From positions 1 through 42,637 of the forward strand of contig JAUZOQ010000022.1 of the NCBI GenBank assembly GCA_030706385.1: a stretch of DNA of 42,637 nucleotides. Reading direction: 5' to 3'. The translations under genes and the position numbers were made by a program. The stretch is from Bacteroidota bacterium. Its GTDB lineage: Bacteria > Bacteroidota > Ignavibacteria > Palsa-1295. Under the pieces are notes generated by a model. The model worked only from the letters and a program-made list of their open reading frames with translations. It did not search any database and was not told the DNA's origin. Shown piece after piece: positions 7,360 to 16,753 of this stretch (its first letter is position 1; each line of letters opens with the position of its first letter).

Positions 7360-8313
7360 CTAGTGCACTCCGTTAAGAATCCTTCCCCATCGGATATTGA
7401 ATTTCTGCACTTCGTCGGGATCGCCTTCGCCGGGAGCGTAGGGCGGGTTGAACATCGACCAATAGATGAAGAGCGCATTGCCGACAACATTCTCGACCGG
7501 CGCAAAACCCCAGTATCTTGAGTCCAGCGAATTATCGCGGTTATCGCCCATCATCCAAAGATAATCTTTTTCGATGGTATAACTCTTGACGGGTTTTTCG
7601 TCGATAAGGATCGTGCCGTTATCGCCAAGGCGCATCGTATGTCCTTCGCGCTGAATAATGACGGCCCAGGCATCGTAGGTATTTGCATCGAGTTGGATAA
7701 CATCGCCTTTTTTCGGAATGCGAATGGGTCCGTAGTTATCGCGATTCCAGGTATTGTTGCCTTTCGGAAAAAGATTGCCGCCCGGTTCGGGATGACCTTT
7801 CGGCATCGTATCGGTCGAAGCGATCATCATCTCCGGATTCTTCATCGGAGCGCCATTCACGTAGACTTGCTTATTTCGCACTTCGATAGTATCTCCGGAG
7901 AGGCCGATGCAGCGCTTGATATAATTCACATTTTTATCATGCGGATCGACTTCATCGCGATTACCCGGAAATTCGAAAACGACGACATCACCGCGGCTAA
8001 CATGAAACGTATTGAAGCCGAAATGCGGGATCGGAAGGTTTGTGAACGGCAAGTACTTAGGAGTCTTGAAACTGTAGGCAAGTTTATTGACAAAGAGATA
8101 ATCGCCGACTAGCAGCGAGTTCTTCATCGAACCCGTAGGAATCCGGAATGCTTCGACAAAGAAAGAGCGGATACCGATAGCGATCAGCGCGGCGATAAGC
8201 AGCGATCTCCAGAACCCGTCTTTTTTCTTGACCGGTTTTTTCGGTGCGCTCGTGCTGCCGCCATCTTTGCGGATCTGATCCAATGTTCTCGTTCTCGGCT
8301 CGTTATTTGCCAT
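7360..8313 (-). CDS. lepB: signal peptidase I
   Basis: The product removes signal peptides from proteins exported across the inner membrane. A single membrane anchor (about residues 36-53) is followed by IPTGSMKNSLLVGD with the catalytic Ser62. YIKRCIGLSGD carries the general-base Lys133, and GDNRDNSLDSRYWG is the conserved C-terminal box. At 317 residues it is longer than the E. coli-type core because of an insertion between the Lys region and the GDNRDNS box, as is usual in Bacteroidota. lepA lies upstream on the same strand, a common order, with 132 bp between. The heptamer array at 7321-7355 follows its stop codon directly. Confidence 0.95.
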   Translation of the reverse strand: MANNEPRTRTLDQIRKDGGSTSAPKKPVKKKDGFWRSLLIAALIAIGIRSFFVEAFRIPTGSMKNSLLVGDYLFVNKLAYSFKTPKYLPFTNLPIPHFGFNTFHVSRGDVVVFEFPGNRDEVDPHDKNVNYIKRCIGLSGDTIEVRNKQVYVNGAPMKNPEMMIASTDTMPKGHPEPGGNLFPKGNNTWNRDNYGPIRIPKKGDVIQLDANTYDAWAVIIQREGHTMRLGDNGTILIDEKPVKSYTIEKDYLWMMGDNRDNSLDSRYWGFAPVENVVGNALFIYWSMFNPPYAPGEGDPDEVQKFNIRWGRILNGVH

Positions 8314-8410
8314 TTTGTATAATAAAAAAATCTTTTAGCTTTGCGCAAGTCTTTCGTCTGCAGAGCGTGATCAGAAATTCGTGCGGATGAAAGCCATCCA
8401 TAATCCCCTA

Positions 8411-8435
8411 CCATCGACTATCGACCATCGACTAC
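8411..8435. repeat. CGACNAT heptamer repeats between lepA and lepB
   Basis: A CCAT remnant is followed by CGACTAT, CGACCAT and CGACTAC. The unit is the same as at 7321-7355, so these two sites are sister arrays, both just downstream of minus-strand stop codons (lepA here). No hairpin arm is seen. Confidence 0.75.
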
Positions 8436-8445
8436 ACGACTCCCC

Positions 8446-10248
8446 CTAATCCGTAATCTGTAATATCGCCAGGAAAGCTTCTTGCGGTACTTCAATCCTG
8501 CCGACCTGTTTCATACGCTTCTTGCCTTCTTTCTGTTTCTCAAGCAATTTGCGCTTACGCGAGATATCGCCGCCGTAACACTTAGCAGTAACATCCTTGC
8601 GAAGAGCCTTCACGCTTTCTCTGGCAATGATCTTCGCGCCGATAGCGGCCTGGATCGCAACTTCGAACATGTGGCGCGGAATAAGCTCGCGAAGTTTAGT
8701 GCACAATTTTTTGCCCCATTCGAATGCCTTATCCCGGTGAACGATCGTGCTGAATGCATCGACGGGATCACCATTGAGCAAGATGTCGAGCTTGACAAGA
8801 TCGGATTGCCGGTATTCCAAAAATTCATAGTCGAGCGAGGCGTAACCACGAGAAATCGATTTCAGCTTATCGTAGAAATCGAAGATGATCTCCGAAAGCG
8901 GAAATTCATATTGAATATCGGCACGCGTTGCATCGAGATAGGTCGTTGTCTTGTATACGGCACGGCGTTCGGTAGCAAGCTTCATGATGGCGCCGACATA
9001 TTCGCTCGGCACAATGATCTGCGCTTTGACGAAGGGCTCTTCGATATACTCGATATGCCCAGGAGGCGGCATTGCAGAAGGATTATCGACGGTGATAATC
9101 TCATTCGAAGTTGTCATCACTTTATACTCTACGTTCGGAACGGTGGTGACAAGGCTTTGATTGAACTCGCGCTCCAATCGCTCCTGGATGATCTCCATGT
9201 GCAGGAGGCCAATGAAGCCGCAGCGGAATCCGAAACCGAGAGCTACGGAAGTTTCCGGTTCGAATTGGAGTGACGAATCGTTAAGCGTGAGCTTATCGAG
9301 CGAGTCGCGAAGCTCCGTATAGGCTTCGGCATTCTGCGGATAAAGTCCGGCGAATACCATGGGCTTCGATTCTTTGAATCCGGAGATCGCAGCAGGCGCG
9401 GGATTCCGATAGGATGTAACGGTATCACCGACACGCGTCTCTTTCACATTCTTCACGCCTGCGATCAGGTAGCCGACATCGCCTGCCGAAAGCGATTTCT
9501 TCTGCTCTCTTCCGAGGCGCAGTGTGCCGATCTCTTCGACGCGATACTTCATGCGGCTATGCATGAACATGATCTCGTCGCCTTCGTTGATCGTGCCGTC
9601 AAAGACGCGCATGTAAACGATAGAGCCGCGATAGGAATCGAAAAGCGAATCGAAGATGAGGCAGCGAAGCGTTCCATCGGGATCGCCTTCGGGCGCGGGA
9701 ATGCGTTTATGGATTGCCTCTAAAATTTCCGGAATTCCGATTCCCGCTTTTGCGCTGGCAAGCAGAATATCCTCTTTCTTGCAGCCGATAAGCTCGATGA
9801 TCTGATTGCTGACTTCATCGATCATTGCAGATTGAAGATCGACCTTATTAAGCACAGGAATGATCTCGAGTCCTGCATCGATGGCTAGATAAAGATTTGT
9901 GATCGTCTGTGCCTCGACGCCTTGTGTTGCATCGACAACAAGAATGGCGCCTTCGCAGGCAGCCAGAGAACGTGAAACTTCGTACGTGAAATCGACGTGG
10001 CCCGGAGTATCGACCATATTATAGGTATACTCTTTGCCGTCAGAGCCCTTATACTTCATCATGATGGCATGGAGCTTGATCGTGATACCACGCTCCTGCT
10101 CGAGATCCATATCGTCAAGGACCTGATTATACTCCATTTCGCGCACGGCGATCGTATGCGTTTCCAGCAGCAATTTATCGGCAAGTGTGGACTTACCGTG
10201 ATCGATATGCGCAATAATGCAGAAATTCCGGATGTGATCGAGCGTCAT
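8446..10248 (-). CDS. lepA: elongation factor 4 (LepA GTPase)
   Basis: At 600 residues this is a full-length LepA. The GTPase motifs are AHIDHGKST (13-21), DTPGHVDF (about 80) and NKVD. Domains II and V follow, and the LepA-specific C-terminal domain is seen in [24 protein letters not shown] near the end. It is a ribosome-associated translation factor thought to act on stalled or initiating ribosomes; it is cytoplasmic or loosely membrane-bound. It is upstream of lepB on the same strand. A heptamer hairpin (10266-10322) lies 18 bp before its ATG, so it may be in the leader. Confidence 0.97.
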   Translation of the reverse strand: MTLDHIRNFCIIAHIDHGKSTLADKLLLETHTIAVREMEYNQVLDDMDLEQERGITIKLHAIMMKYKGSDGKEYTYNMVDTPGHVDFTYEVSRSLAACEGAILVVDATQGVEAQTITNLYLAIDAGLEIIPVLNKVDLQSAMIDEVSNQIIELIGCKKEDILLASAKAGIGIPEILEAIHKRIPAPEGDPDGTLRCLIFDSLFDSYRGSIVYMRVFDGTINEGDEIMFMHSRMKYRVEEIGTLRLGREQKKSLSAGDVGYLIAGVKNVKETRVGDTVTSYRNPAPAAISGFKESKPMVFAGLYPQNAEAYTELRDSLDKLTLNDSSLQFEPETSVALGFGFRCGFIGLLHMEIIQERLEREFNQSLVTTVPNVEYKVMTTSNEIITVDNPSAMPPPGHIEYIEEPFVKAQIIVPSEYVGAIMKLATERRAVYKTTTYLDATRADIQYEFPLSEIIFDFYDKLKSISRGYASLDYEFLEYRQSDLVKLDILLNGDPVDAFSTIVHRDKAFEWGKKLCTKLRELIPRHMFEVAIQAAIGAKIIARESVKALRKDVTAKCYGGDISRKRKLLEKQKEGKKRMKQVGRIEVPQEAFLAILQITD

Positions 10249-10265
10249 TCTGAAGTATAGAGTTT

Positions 10266-10322
10266 GCAGTAAACAGTTGACAGCATTGGCTTTCCTGTTA
10301 ACTGCCTTCTGCTTACTGTCAT
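10266..10322. repeat. heptamer repeats forming hairpin arms before lepA
   Basis: The left arm has three 7-bp units of ACAGTNN type (10266-10286). The right arm has four units of CTGNNNN type (10295-10322). GCAGTAAACAGTTGACAG pairs imperfectly with the right arm. The hairpin lies between the stop of the T9SS propeller gene (10426) and the lepA start, so it could act at the end of one transcript or in the lepA leader. No long T-run follows. Confidence 0.72.
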
Positions 10323-10425
10323 CTATTTTAAATAGCTTGATAGAACACGGCGGAGAGGGGAAATGCTCCGAGCGAGAGGTAATCCGTGATTTTGCGAGCT
10401 AGGAGGACCGATGTCGAAGAAATAC

Positions 10426-11781
10426 TTACTTCGCCACTTCCAGCTTCTGCGTCAGGATCTTTCCTCCTGAAATGAGCCGGACATAGTAAACTCCGGCTGG
10501 AAAATTGCCTAATGGGATTTCACAGTGCGACCGGCCAGATGGAGTGCTTATCCTATACATTTGCCTTCCGAGGGCATCGGAAATGCATAGAGAAGACTTC
10601 TCTTCAAGCTGATCAGGCAACTCAATAGAGACGGAACTTCCCGATGCCGGATTGGGGCGAACGAGGATATTCTCAACATCTTGTGAAGGGGTATTCTCAA
10701 CTCCGGCATCCTGAAGTGTGCCATACATGAGAGCTGCAAAAAAACCCCGATTGTAGATCGCAAGAAGATTTTTTCTGCCGACGAAGAATATTCCATCTAC
10801 ATAAAGGTGCTGCGAATCGATGACATCGTACTCCCACGTCTTTCCGCCGTCTCTTGTCAAAATAATTGATCCGTTCACGGAGGAGGCAACGCCCAAAAGA
10901 GAATCGGCAAAACAAACCGAACGGAGTTCATGGTAATTAAAATTCGAGTCCATAACCTGTGACCAGGTTGCTCCTCCATCCGATGTGCGGATAGAATAAA
11001 AGTTGAAATTGGCCGACCAGGAATGGCCTCCTACGACTATAAAATGCAAACTGTCGAAAAAATGCACTGCAGTAAGAGGAGTCCATGAGGAATCCTTCAG
11101 CGAATGATCAACGATCGGAATGCTGTCCCACGTCAAACCGGCATCAAAACTGCGAAAGAACCGAAGATAATATTTATCGAATACATAAAAACATCCATTC
11201 TTAAATGCCTTACAGATGTGGAATAATGACGAAGTGAGATGAGGCCGTGCCCTCCATGACTTCCCTCCGTCGGAAGTTATGCATACTAGTCCGTTACCTC
11301 CGACCGCTATGCCATGATCATCATCTGCAAAACTCACATCAAAAAGAGGCTCCGTTACCTTTGCGCTTTGTCGGTGCCATGTTATCCCGGCATCGGTGGT
11401 GCGGATGATTAGGCCGCTATCTCCGACTGCAACGATATTCGATGAATCAATTGCGAATACTTTTTCAAGATGAGCATCATGAATTGACTGAAAGTATGGG
11501 ATGCCGCTTTCCTGTCCTTCCCAGGATAATCCCCCATCTGTCGATCTTTTGATGATCACGCTCATCCGATGATTCGTTGTATCGGTAAGTTCTCCGACCA
11601 CCGTACAGTTCTTGCCTTCGGTGATCGAGAGTGATCGGTAATTATATTCCAACAGCGTTGGATCTGAAGTTTTCCACGGCAAAACTTCAGTCCAGGTAAC
11701 TTGGGCTCTTAGATCATTAGGTGTGATACCGACCAAAATACTACACAGTAGCATACCGAAAACATAAGGGATGTATCGCAT
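10426..11781 (-). CDS. T9SS-exported Asp-box/Ycf48-like beta-propeller protein (paralogue A1)
   Basis: I place the start at the ATG at 11779-11781, giving 451 residues and a good signal peptide (MRYIPYVFGMLLCSIL...LRAQ). An in-frame ATG at 11829 lies upstream of the likely transcription start and is disfavoured. The body contains repeated Asp-box motifs (STDGGLSWE, TTDAGITWH, TSDGGKSWR, TSDGGATWS, TRDGGKTWE), typical of BNR/sialidase-like and Ycf48-like propellers. The last ~75 residues (RPNPASGSS ... GVYYVRLISGGKILTQKLEV) are a type A T9SS sorting domain, so the protein is probably secreted or anchored at the cell surface. Paralogues lie at 15310 and 16754. Ligand is unknown. Confidence 0.9.
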   Translation of the reverse strand: MRYIPYVFGMLLCSILVGITPNDLRAQVTWTEVLPWKTSDPTLLEYNYRSLSITEGKNCTVVGELTDTTNHRMSVIIKRSTDGGLSWEGQESGIPYFQSIHDAHLEKVFAIDSSNIVAVGDSGLIIRTTDAGITWHRQSAKVTEPLFDVSFADDDHGIAVGGNGLVCITSDGGKSWRARPHLTSSLFHICKAFKNGCFYVFDKYYLRFFRSFDAGLTWDSIPIVDHSLKDSSWTPLTAVHFFDSLHFIVVGGHSWSANFNFYSIRTSDGGATWSQVMDSNFNYHELRSVCFADSLLGVASSVNGSIILTRDGGKTWEYDVIDSQHLYVDGIFFVGRKNLLAIYNRGFFAALMYGTLQDAGVENTPSQDVENILVRPNPASGSSVSIELPDQLEEKSSLCISDALGRQMYRISTPSGRSHCEIPLGNFPAGVYYVRLISGGKILTQKLEVAK

Positions 11782-11833
11782 AATTTCCGATCTAACACAT
11801 TGTGGGAAAATACAGTGAGCAAGGGACAACTCT

Positions 11834-11841
11834 CAAAAATA
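11834..11841 (-). promoter_or_regulatory. -7 box (TATTTTTG) for the 10426-11781 gene
   Basis: The minus strand reads TATTTTTG, matching TAnnTTTG, ~52 bp upstream of the chosen ATG at 11781. The predicted transcription start (~11827) falls inside the longer reading-frame extension, which supports the shorter start. No good -33 TTG is seen. Confidence 0.45.
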
Positions 11842-11894
11842 GCCCACGCTAATCATATCTGTATCATAAAATCAAGAGTAAGGTTATGTCTTCC

Positions 11895-14800
11895 TTACTT
11901 CGTCACTTCCAGCTTCTGCGTCATTACGCCGTTTGCTGAGGTTACGCGGATGTAGTAGATTCCTTCGTGCAAGCTGCGCAAAGGGATCTCGATCTTGGAT
12001 ATTCCCGTAGGAATCGGACCTTTCGAGATCTCTCTTCCGAGGATATCGATAATGGCTAGCGTTGCCATTCCTTGAAGAGGTTCGGAGAAATAACAGACTG
12101 CAGAATTTCCTGAGGCCGGGTTCGGACGGATCGATAGCGTTTGCGCTGCGATCTTCGAAGAATGGACGGATTCGATGATCTCCGGAATTCCCGTTCCGCT
12201 TATGATCGAATAATCCTTGATCGTATGCATAAACTGCGGCTCGAGATCGGTGCTCCAATCGATACGTCCGCTATCCCTTCCTACTGCTCGCGGATGGAAA
12301 CAGACTCCGAGCGAAAAACTCTTTCCCGGCTGGATCAGAACCGGAAGCGAAGCCCCTGAGCGCGTATCGACGGAAAAATTTGCCGTATCCGATAGCAACC
12401 ATGATTTCTCCAGGGTGAACGGAGCCTGGCCGACATTATGGATAATAACATTCTGGCAATATTGCTTGCCCACGGTGACTGAGCCGAACTCGAGGTCTTC
12501 CGCATTAATATATCCAGTCGTCGATCCGTGTGCATCGATCGATATGCCGACAGTGAAACAATCCGATTTAACGATGAGCGAATCGCGATGACGAAGCGAA
12601 TCATTCGGTTTGTAGCAGACTCTCATCAAGAGCGAATCTCCGGCAGCAATGGCATGCGGAAGCGGCGGAGTAACCGATTGAAGCGTAAATGAAGGATCAC
12701 CTCCGTGAAGCACTGCGGAATTCAGATTGATCGCCGGACTTCCGACGGCAGCGGTATTCTTGAAGACGAACGTCGTGCAAACTTCCGATCCGATCTTCTG
12801 AACAGGAAAGACGATACTATCGGCCCTGCCGGATGTCGGAGGATTCGTCGATAACTTAAGCGGAGATGCACTCCGACTCAGGACGAGAATCGACGTATTG
12901 CCAAGATTATCGATAATGGCAAGCGGAGCCATAGCTGGAGCCAGCGGATTCGGAAGAGAAACATCGAAGCAATATGCCTGCGAGCTGTGCCAGTGCGGAT
13001 GCAACTCCCCGGCAACATAATCGGTCGAACCCGTATCGAGGCTGGTATTATTGTACTTCAATCCAACCTTGTCGAAATAGACTCCATCGGGATCGTCAAT
13101 GAGTATGACGGCTTTAATACCCGGATCGTTCTTGCCCGTATCGCGGATGCAGACATGCCATGCCGAGCAGGAATCGATCGAGACCGCAAAGTTCGGAACG
13201 ATGCCTGTATTGAGTTGCATGCCGCCCGTTGTTGCAAATTCCGTTTCGTAGGTCCAGTAATAACTTCCGCCGAATCCCCATGGCTCAAGCTGATTCATGC
13301 CGTAGACATAAGCGATAAAGGGATAATCCGAATGCAGGTAATACGATCCGGCACCGATACGGTACTGCGCGCCTTTGAGTGAGTATTGCTTCGATACGGA
13401 AGCATACGTCTTCATGTTTGTCACGTTGCCGACAAGGTTCTTTTCCGGACCGCCATCGACGGAGACCTTGATGTCATTCAGGCTATCGGAAATGATATTC
13501 ATGAACTGGTTATCCGTCACTCCGAAGATCTGTGCAGGAAGTTGCACGGAGAAATTATATTCTTTTCTCCAGCGGGATTTGGGTACAACCGTAACCATGC
13601 TCGGAGCAGGCGTGGGGCTCTTATCGGTCTGGCTGCGCTCATCGTATTGCATTACGCTGATCTTCTTCCCGTTCGTCGTGTAGATATCGACGGGATCGGT
13701 AATATCGAACTTCTGAGGCGGCGTGCTAAGCCGCGATGTTGCCATGGAGTATCCGCCCGATATTCCGAGCACGTCCATCTGCGCTCGTGCAGCTACGGTA
13801 TCGTAGGTATAGACGCGATAACTATCGCCATGCCCTTCTGTTCCGGGAGTTGAAGCCTCGACGAGCGGGATCGAAAGATATCCGACCGAATCCCAAAATT
13901 CCACCGGAGTCATTTGCTCGATCATGAAGTCGCGAGCTTCCATCGTATACGGATCGACTCCTCCGAGGCCGGCATCTTCATGTCCGGCGATCACGACGAT
14001 CGGTTTCGAAGCAGTGACGATCGAACCGGAAATATCGGCGCTCGGATCTAATCCGTTCGAACGAACAAGATAGCATTCACCTTTTCCGAGAGAGATGGTA
14101 TATGGGTGAGCCGCTCCTGTTGCTCCTGCTCCAGTCCGGACGCCTGTGTGTCCGCCCGTCGTTGTTGTGGTCGGAATGATCGTCACACCGGTCTGCCCTT
14201 CCGTACCGATGATGAGGAATTGGCCGCCGGCCGGATCGAAATCTTTCGGATAGTAGTAGCCGCCATAAATTCCGCCATAAAGTGCGCCATCGCCGGCGTT
14301 ATCGTTGTAACTGGAAATGACGTAGTTCTTTCCGAGTGCAAGCGCCGGAAGCGCTAAGTAACTGCCTCCGCAGTTGACGCCTGAACTCAAGTATTGCACG
14401 CTTACTGGATACTTCGATGTGATATGGCAGGATTTGAATGCCGATGCTTCGGCGGATGTATCCATTTGCATCGCTGCAACATTCAAAGAAATTTGCAAAG
14501 AGCGGCGTGCGGGGACTTTATATGGGATCTTATTCACTTCCTCTCCGCCTGTCGTGAAGTAGGAGACCGTAACATCGTTATCGTAATACGTCGTGATGAT
14601 AGCCATTGCAGCGAATGTTCCGCTTGCTTTGCCGATGGCAACATAGTTGTAGCTGGGATAGAGCATTCCCAGGAAAAATTCGCGGCCTTCGTTCGTCATG
14701 CCGCCATGCGGCAAGTAAACGGCAGTAATGCTGCCTGTCATGCCGATCGGAGCATAGATTTTATTCTGGTAATTATATGTCCCTCCTACACCGGCAATGT

Positions 14801-15077
14801 AACTAAAACTTGTGCCTGAGTTTACGGGACCCAAAGGTTTCGCGCCGGGTGGCAGAGAGACAGATTCAAGAGGATAAGTAGTGAAGTCGCCTTTCCATAC
14901 GATCGTATCGCCAACCTCAACGGTTAACGTTTTCGGTGAATAGCCATAGCCATATGTCCCGCCAAAATTAACGGTATGAGAAGTCAGTCCGTATCCTGGA
15001 ATGCCGAGAACAGAGAAAGCTAAGAATACGGAAACAGCTATGAAGTCACGGAGCCTCTTATCTATCGGAATCAACAT
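11895..15077 (-). CDS. giant T9SS-exported protein: cupredoxin-like + IgGFc-binding-like + choice-of-anchor domains (paralogue B1)
   Basis: The 1,060-residue product starts with a signal peptide (about 1-31). Residues ~33-118 form a cupredoxin-like domain (LTVEVGDTIVW ... YNYQNKIYAPIGMTGSI). The positions of the copper Cys and His are taken by Asn105 and Tyr108; only the GM motif remains. Residues ~125-420 resemble the IgGFc-binding N-terminal domain (NEGREFFLGML, HITSKYPVSVQYLSSG, LPALALGKNYVISSYN, SKPIVVIAGHEDA). Residues ~770-965 hold two choice-of-anchor/ASPM-like beta domains (DLEFGSVTVGKQYC). The end (RPNPASGNS ... MTQKLEVTK) is a type A T9SS sorting domain. It is surface-exposed or secreted, probably adhesive. 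The paralogue at 19194 has the same layout. Exact function is unknown. Confidence 0.9.
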   Translation of the reverse strand: MLIPIDKRLRDFIAVSVFLAFSVLGIPGYGLTSHTVNFGGTYGYGYSPKTLTVEVGDTIVWKGDFTTYPLESVSLPPGAKPLGPVNSGTSFSYIAGVGGTYNYQNKIYAPIGMTGSITAVYLPHGGMTNEGREFFLGMLYPSYNYVAIGKASGTFAAMAIITTYYDNDVTVSYFTTGGEEVNKIPYKVPARRSLQISLNVAAMQMDTSAEASAFKSCHITSKYPVSVQYLSSGVNCGGSYLALPALALGKNYVISSYNDNAGDGALYGGIYGGYYYPKDFDPAGGQFLIIGTEGQTGVTIIPTTTTTGGHTGVRTGAGATGAAHPYTISLGKGECYLVRSNGLDPSADISGSIVTASKPIVVIAGHEDAGLGGVDPYTMEARDFMIEQMTPVEFWDSVGYLSIPLVEASTPGTEGHGDSYRVYTYDTVAARAQMDVLGISGGYSMATSRLSTPPQKFDITDPVDIYTTNGKKISVMQYDERSQTDKSPTPAPSMVTVVPKSRWRKEYNFSVQLPAQIFGVTDNQFMNIISDSLNDIKVSVDGGPEKNLVGNVTNMKTYASVSKQYSLKGAQYRIGAGSYYLHSDYPFIAYVYGMNQLEPWGFGGSYYWTYETEFATTGGMQLNTGIVPNFAVSIDSCSAWHVCIRDTGKNDPGIKAVILIDDPDGVYFDKVGLKYNNTSLDTGSTDYVAGELHPHWHSSQAYCFDVSLPNPLAPAMAPLAIIDNLGNTSILVLSRSASPLKLSTNPPTSGRADSIVFPVQKIGSEVCTTFVFKNTAAVGSPAINLNSAVLHGGDPSFTLQSVTPPLPHAIAAGDSLLMRVCYKPNDSLRHRDSLIVKSDCFTVGISIDAHGSTTGYINAEDLEFGSVTVGKQYCQNVIIHNVGQAPFTLEKSWLLSDTANFSVDTRSGASLPVLIQPGKSFSLGVCFHPRAVGRDSGRIDWSTDLEPQFMHTIKDYSIISGTGIPEIIESVHSSKIAAQTLSIRPNPASGNSAVCYFSEPLQGMATLAIIDILGREISKGPIPTGISKIEIPLRSLHEGIYYIRVTSANGVMTQKLEVTK

Positions 15078-15181
15078 ACGATAACCATATTTATTGGTGC
15101 ACCAAAAAAGAAATCAGGCGTAATGGCATGGCCCTGATGAAGTAAGACACGAACCCATCGAAAAGAAGGACAAATCTTAAA

Positions 15182-15195
15182 GGAATTTAGTGCCC
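15182..15195 (-). promoter_or_regulatory. conserved upstream element shared by the two giant T9SS paralogues (copy 1)
   Basis: The minus strand carries GGGCACTAAATTCC about 105 bp upstream of the B1 ATG. Almost the same sequence (GGGCACTAAATCC) lies ~78 bp upstream of the B2 ATG. It could be an operator or an ancestral duplication remnant. I see no textbook -7 box in this 232-bp gap; a near match (AAGATTTG) follows the element. Confidence 0.35.
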
Positions 15196-15309
15196 AAAGA
15201 GGGGGTAGTGTGATTATGCACGATCCTATACTATTCTAAGCCTCAAGGACTATGCTGGCATCGGGATACTCGTCAGCAAGTGGGAAATTCGATGATGGAA
15301 GTGATCATT

Positions 15310-16716
15310 CTATTCCACAACAACTTTGCCAGCATTCAAAAGCCTTCCTTTGCGGTCAAGGAGGACATCGTAAATTCCCCTGGGAAGGAATGAAAGATTA
15401 ATATGCTGCGAACCTTGGTCATTGGTCATACTTCGCAGGACTTCACGTCCATAAATATCCAAGATATGAATAGGTCGAAGAGGGTCAAGTGCCGATACAT
15501 TGATGAAACTTGTGGCCGGATTTGGATAAACATGAGGCATCAACACAGGTAAGTCAATTCGCTGAGCACCTAATTTCTGAGCATCGCCTCGCACAAGAAT
15601 AGATGGCGTTCCATAGTAGCCAAGATTCGCAAAAATTGCTACCGGATGACCATCCAGGGCCCAACCTAACCCAGTGCAACCATCTATATCATAGTATTTG
15701 TCGAGAAGAAGTGAATGCACATTCCAAGAATATCCTCGGTCAGTGCTCACCGCAATTTTGTTAGCTCCGCAGAATGCAAGCACGGTATCGCGTTCGAGCG
15801 ATGTCATATTAGTCAATCCGGGAACAGTTCTAGAAAATTTTACAGGCTCCTCCCAATTTTTTCCGCCGTTTGTCGAACGAACGATTGTTGCACCATTACT
15901 GAGAGTGTCGAGGAAATAGTTACCGTAAGCAACGATAGTATCCCCACCGGTAAAATTACAGGAAGTAAAATTAAAATGACGGTAAGTCGTGTCTTTGGCA
16001 GTATCGATCAAAAGGTCGGTAGAATCGTAGGTTTGCCAATTATTGTATGTTGTGTAAAGTGGTCCGCGCAAGTCCTTGTAAACTCGAAACATTCCTCCGC
16101 CATACGAATGACAGCTCACCAGACCGCCCGCAACATTCGGATTAAATTCATTTAAGGATTTCACTTTCCATTTTTTTCCGCCATCTGTTGTTGTGAGTAT
16201 TGTTACTTCTCCAGCGCCGCCAATAACTACTCCGCCAGTAGTAAAACTGCTCCGACTAAGAATGATACCATTCGATGGATCAGAGAAATGCATATCGACA
16301 ATATCTCCGATGGAATCGGTCTGTTGCCACGATTTTCCCCCATCTTCAGTACGAATAAAGAATCCGGCGTCTCCACCAGCGATTACATTTAACGAATCAA
16401 TCTGCTGAACAACATTCAAATGCATCCGACCACGCAAATCGGAGGATACAGGCAGCGAAGGGTTTTGGATATCCCAAGTTAAGCCACCATCGTCGCTGCG
16501 CCATAAATAATAAGTAATCGTCTGTGCGACAGTATCAATTACCTCACCACTAGCAGTACAGCTATTGCCCGAGCAGGAAATTCCATCAAAGGCAAAATAA
16601 TCCCGGCCTTCTTGATCACCATGTTCTATATGCCATACGAATTGGGCATGAATACTTGACGCGCTAGATAGAATCATCGCGATTACAAAAAGCAACTTAA
16701 TAGATTTATTTGCCAT
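15310..16716 (-). CDS. T9SS-exported Asp-box/Ycf48-like beta-propeller protein (paralogue A2)
   Basis: The 468-residue product has a signal peptide (MANKSIKLLFVIAMILSSAS...HAQ). Asp-box motifs recur (SDDGGLTWD, TEDGGKSWQ, TTDGGKKWK, STNGGKNWE, STDRGYSWN), as expected of a seven-bladed Ycf48/BNR-like propeller. The final ~75 residues (VYPNPATSFINVS ... GREVLRS ... LPRGIYDVLLD) are a type A T9SS sorting domain. It begins 37 bp after the stop of the paralogue at 16754, so the two are probably co-transcribed with the Cys-rich gene at 18130. In plants and cyanobacteria Ycf48 assists photosystem II, but this exported version with a sorting tail is most likely a surface-binding or enzyme-like propeller. 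Substrate unknown. Confidence 0.9.
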   Translation of the reverse strand: MANKSIKLLFVIAMILSSASSIHAQFVWHIEHGDQEGRDYFAFDGISCSGNSCTASGEVIDTVAQTITYYLWRSDDGGLTWDIQNPSLPVSSDLRGRMHLNVVQQIDSLNVIAGGDAGFFIRTEDGGKSWQQTDSIGDIVDMHFSDPSNGIILSRSSFTTGGVVIGGAGEVTILTTTDGGKKWKVKSLNEFNPNVAGGLVSCHSYGGGMFRVYKDLRGPLYTTYNNWQTYDSTDLLIDTAKDTTYRHFNFTSCNFTGGDTIVAYGNYFLDTLSNGATIVRSTNGGKNWEEPVKFSRTVPGLTNMTSLERDTVLAFCGANKIAVSTDRGYSWNVHSLLLDKYYDIDGCTGLGWALDGHPVAIFANLGYYGTPSILVRGDAQKLGAQRIDLPVLMPHVYPNPATSFINVSALDPLRPIHILDIYGREVLRSMTNDQGSQHINLSFLPRGIYDVLLDRKGRLLNAGKVVVE

Positions 16717-16753
16717 CTCGCTTCGATGTTATGGACACCTGCTAATCATTCAT

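Noticed and set aside
7142-8435. CRISPR-like arrays
   Set aside because: The units are contiguous 7-mers with no spacers, and the 228-bp coding repeats further on also lack spacers; no cas genes are present.
8482-9273. plus-strand ORF of 263 aa opposite lepA
   Set aside because: It lies entirely antisense to the strongly conserved lepA frame and has no recognisable motif; a mirror of codon use in the real gene.
11782-11829. longer start of the T9SS propeller A1
   Set aside because: It would place 16 residues before a complete signal peptide and overlaps the predicted transcription start.
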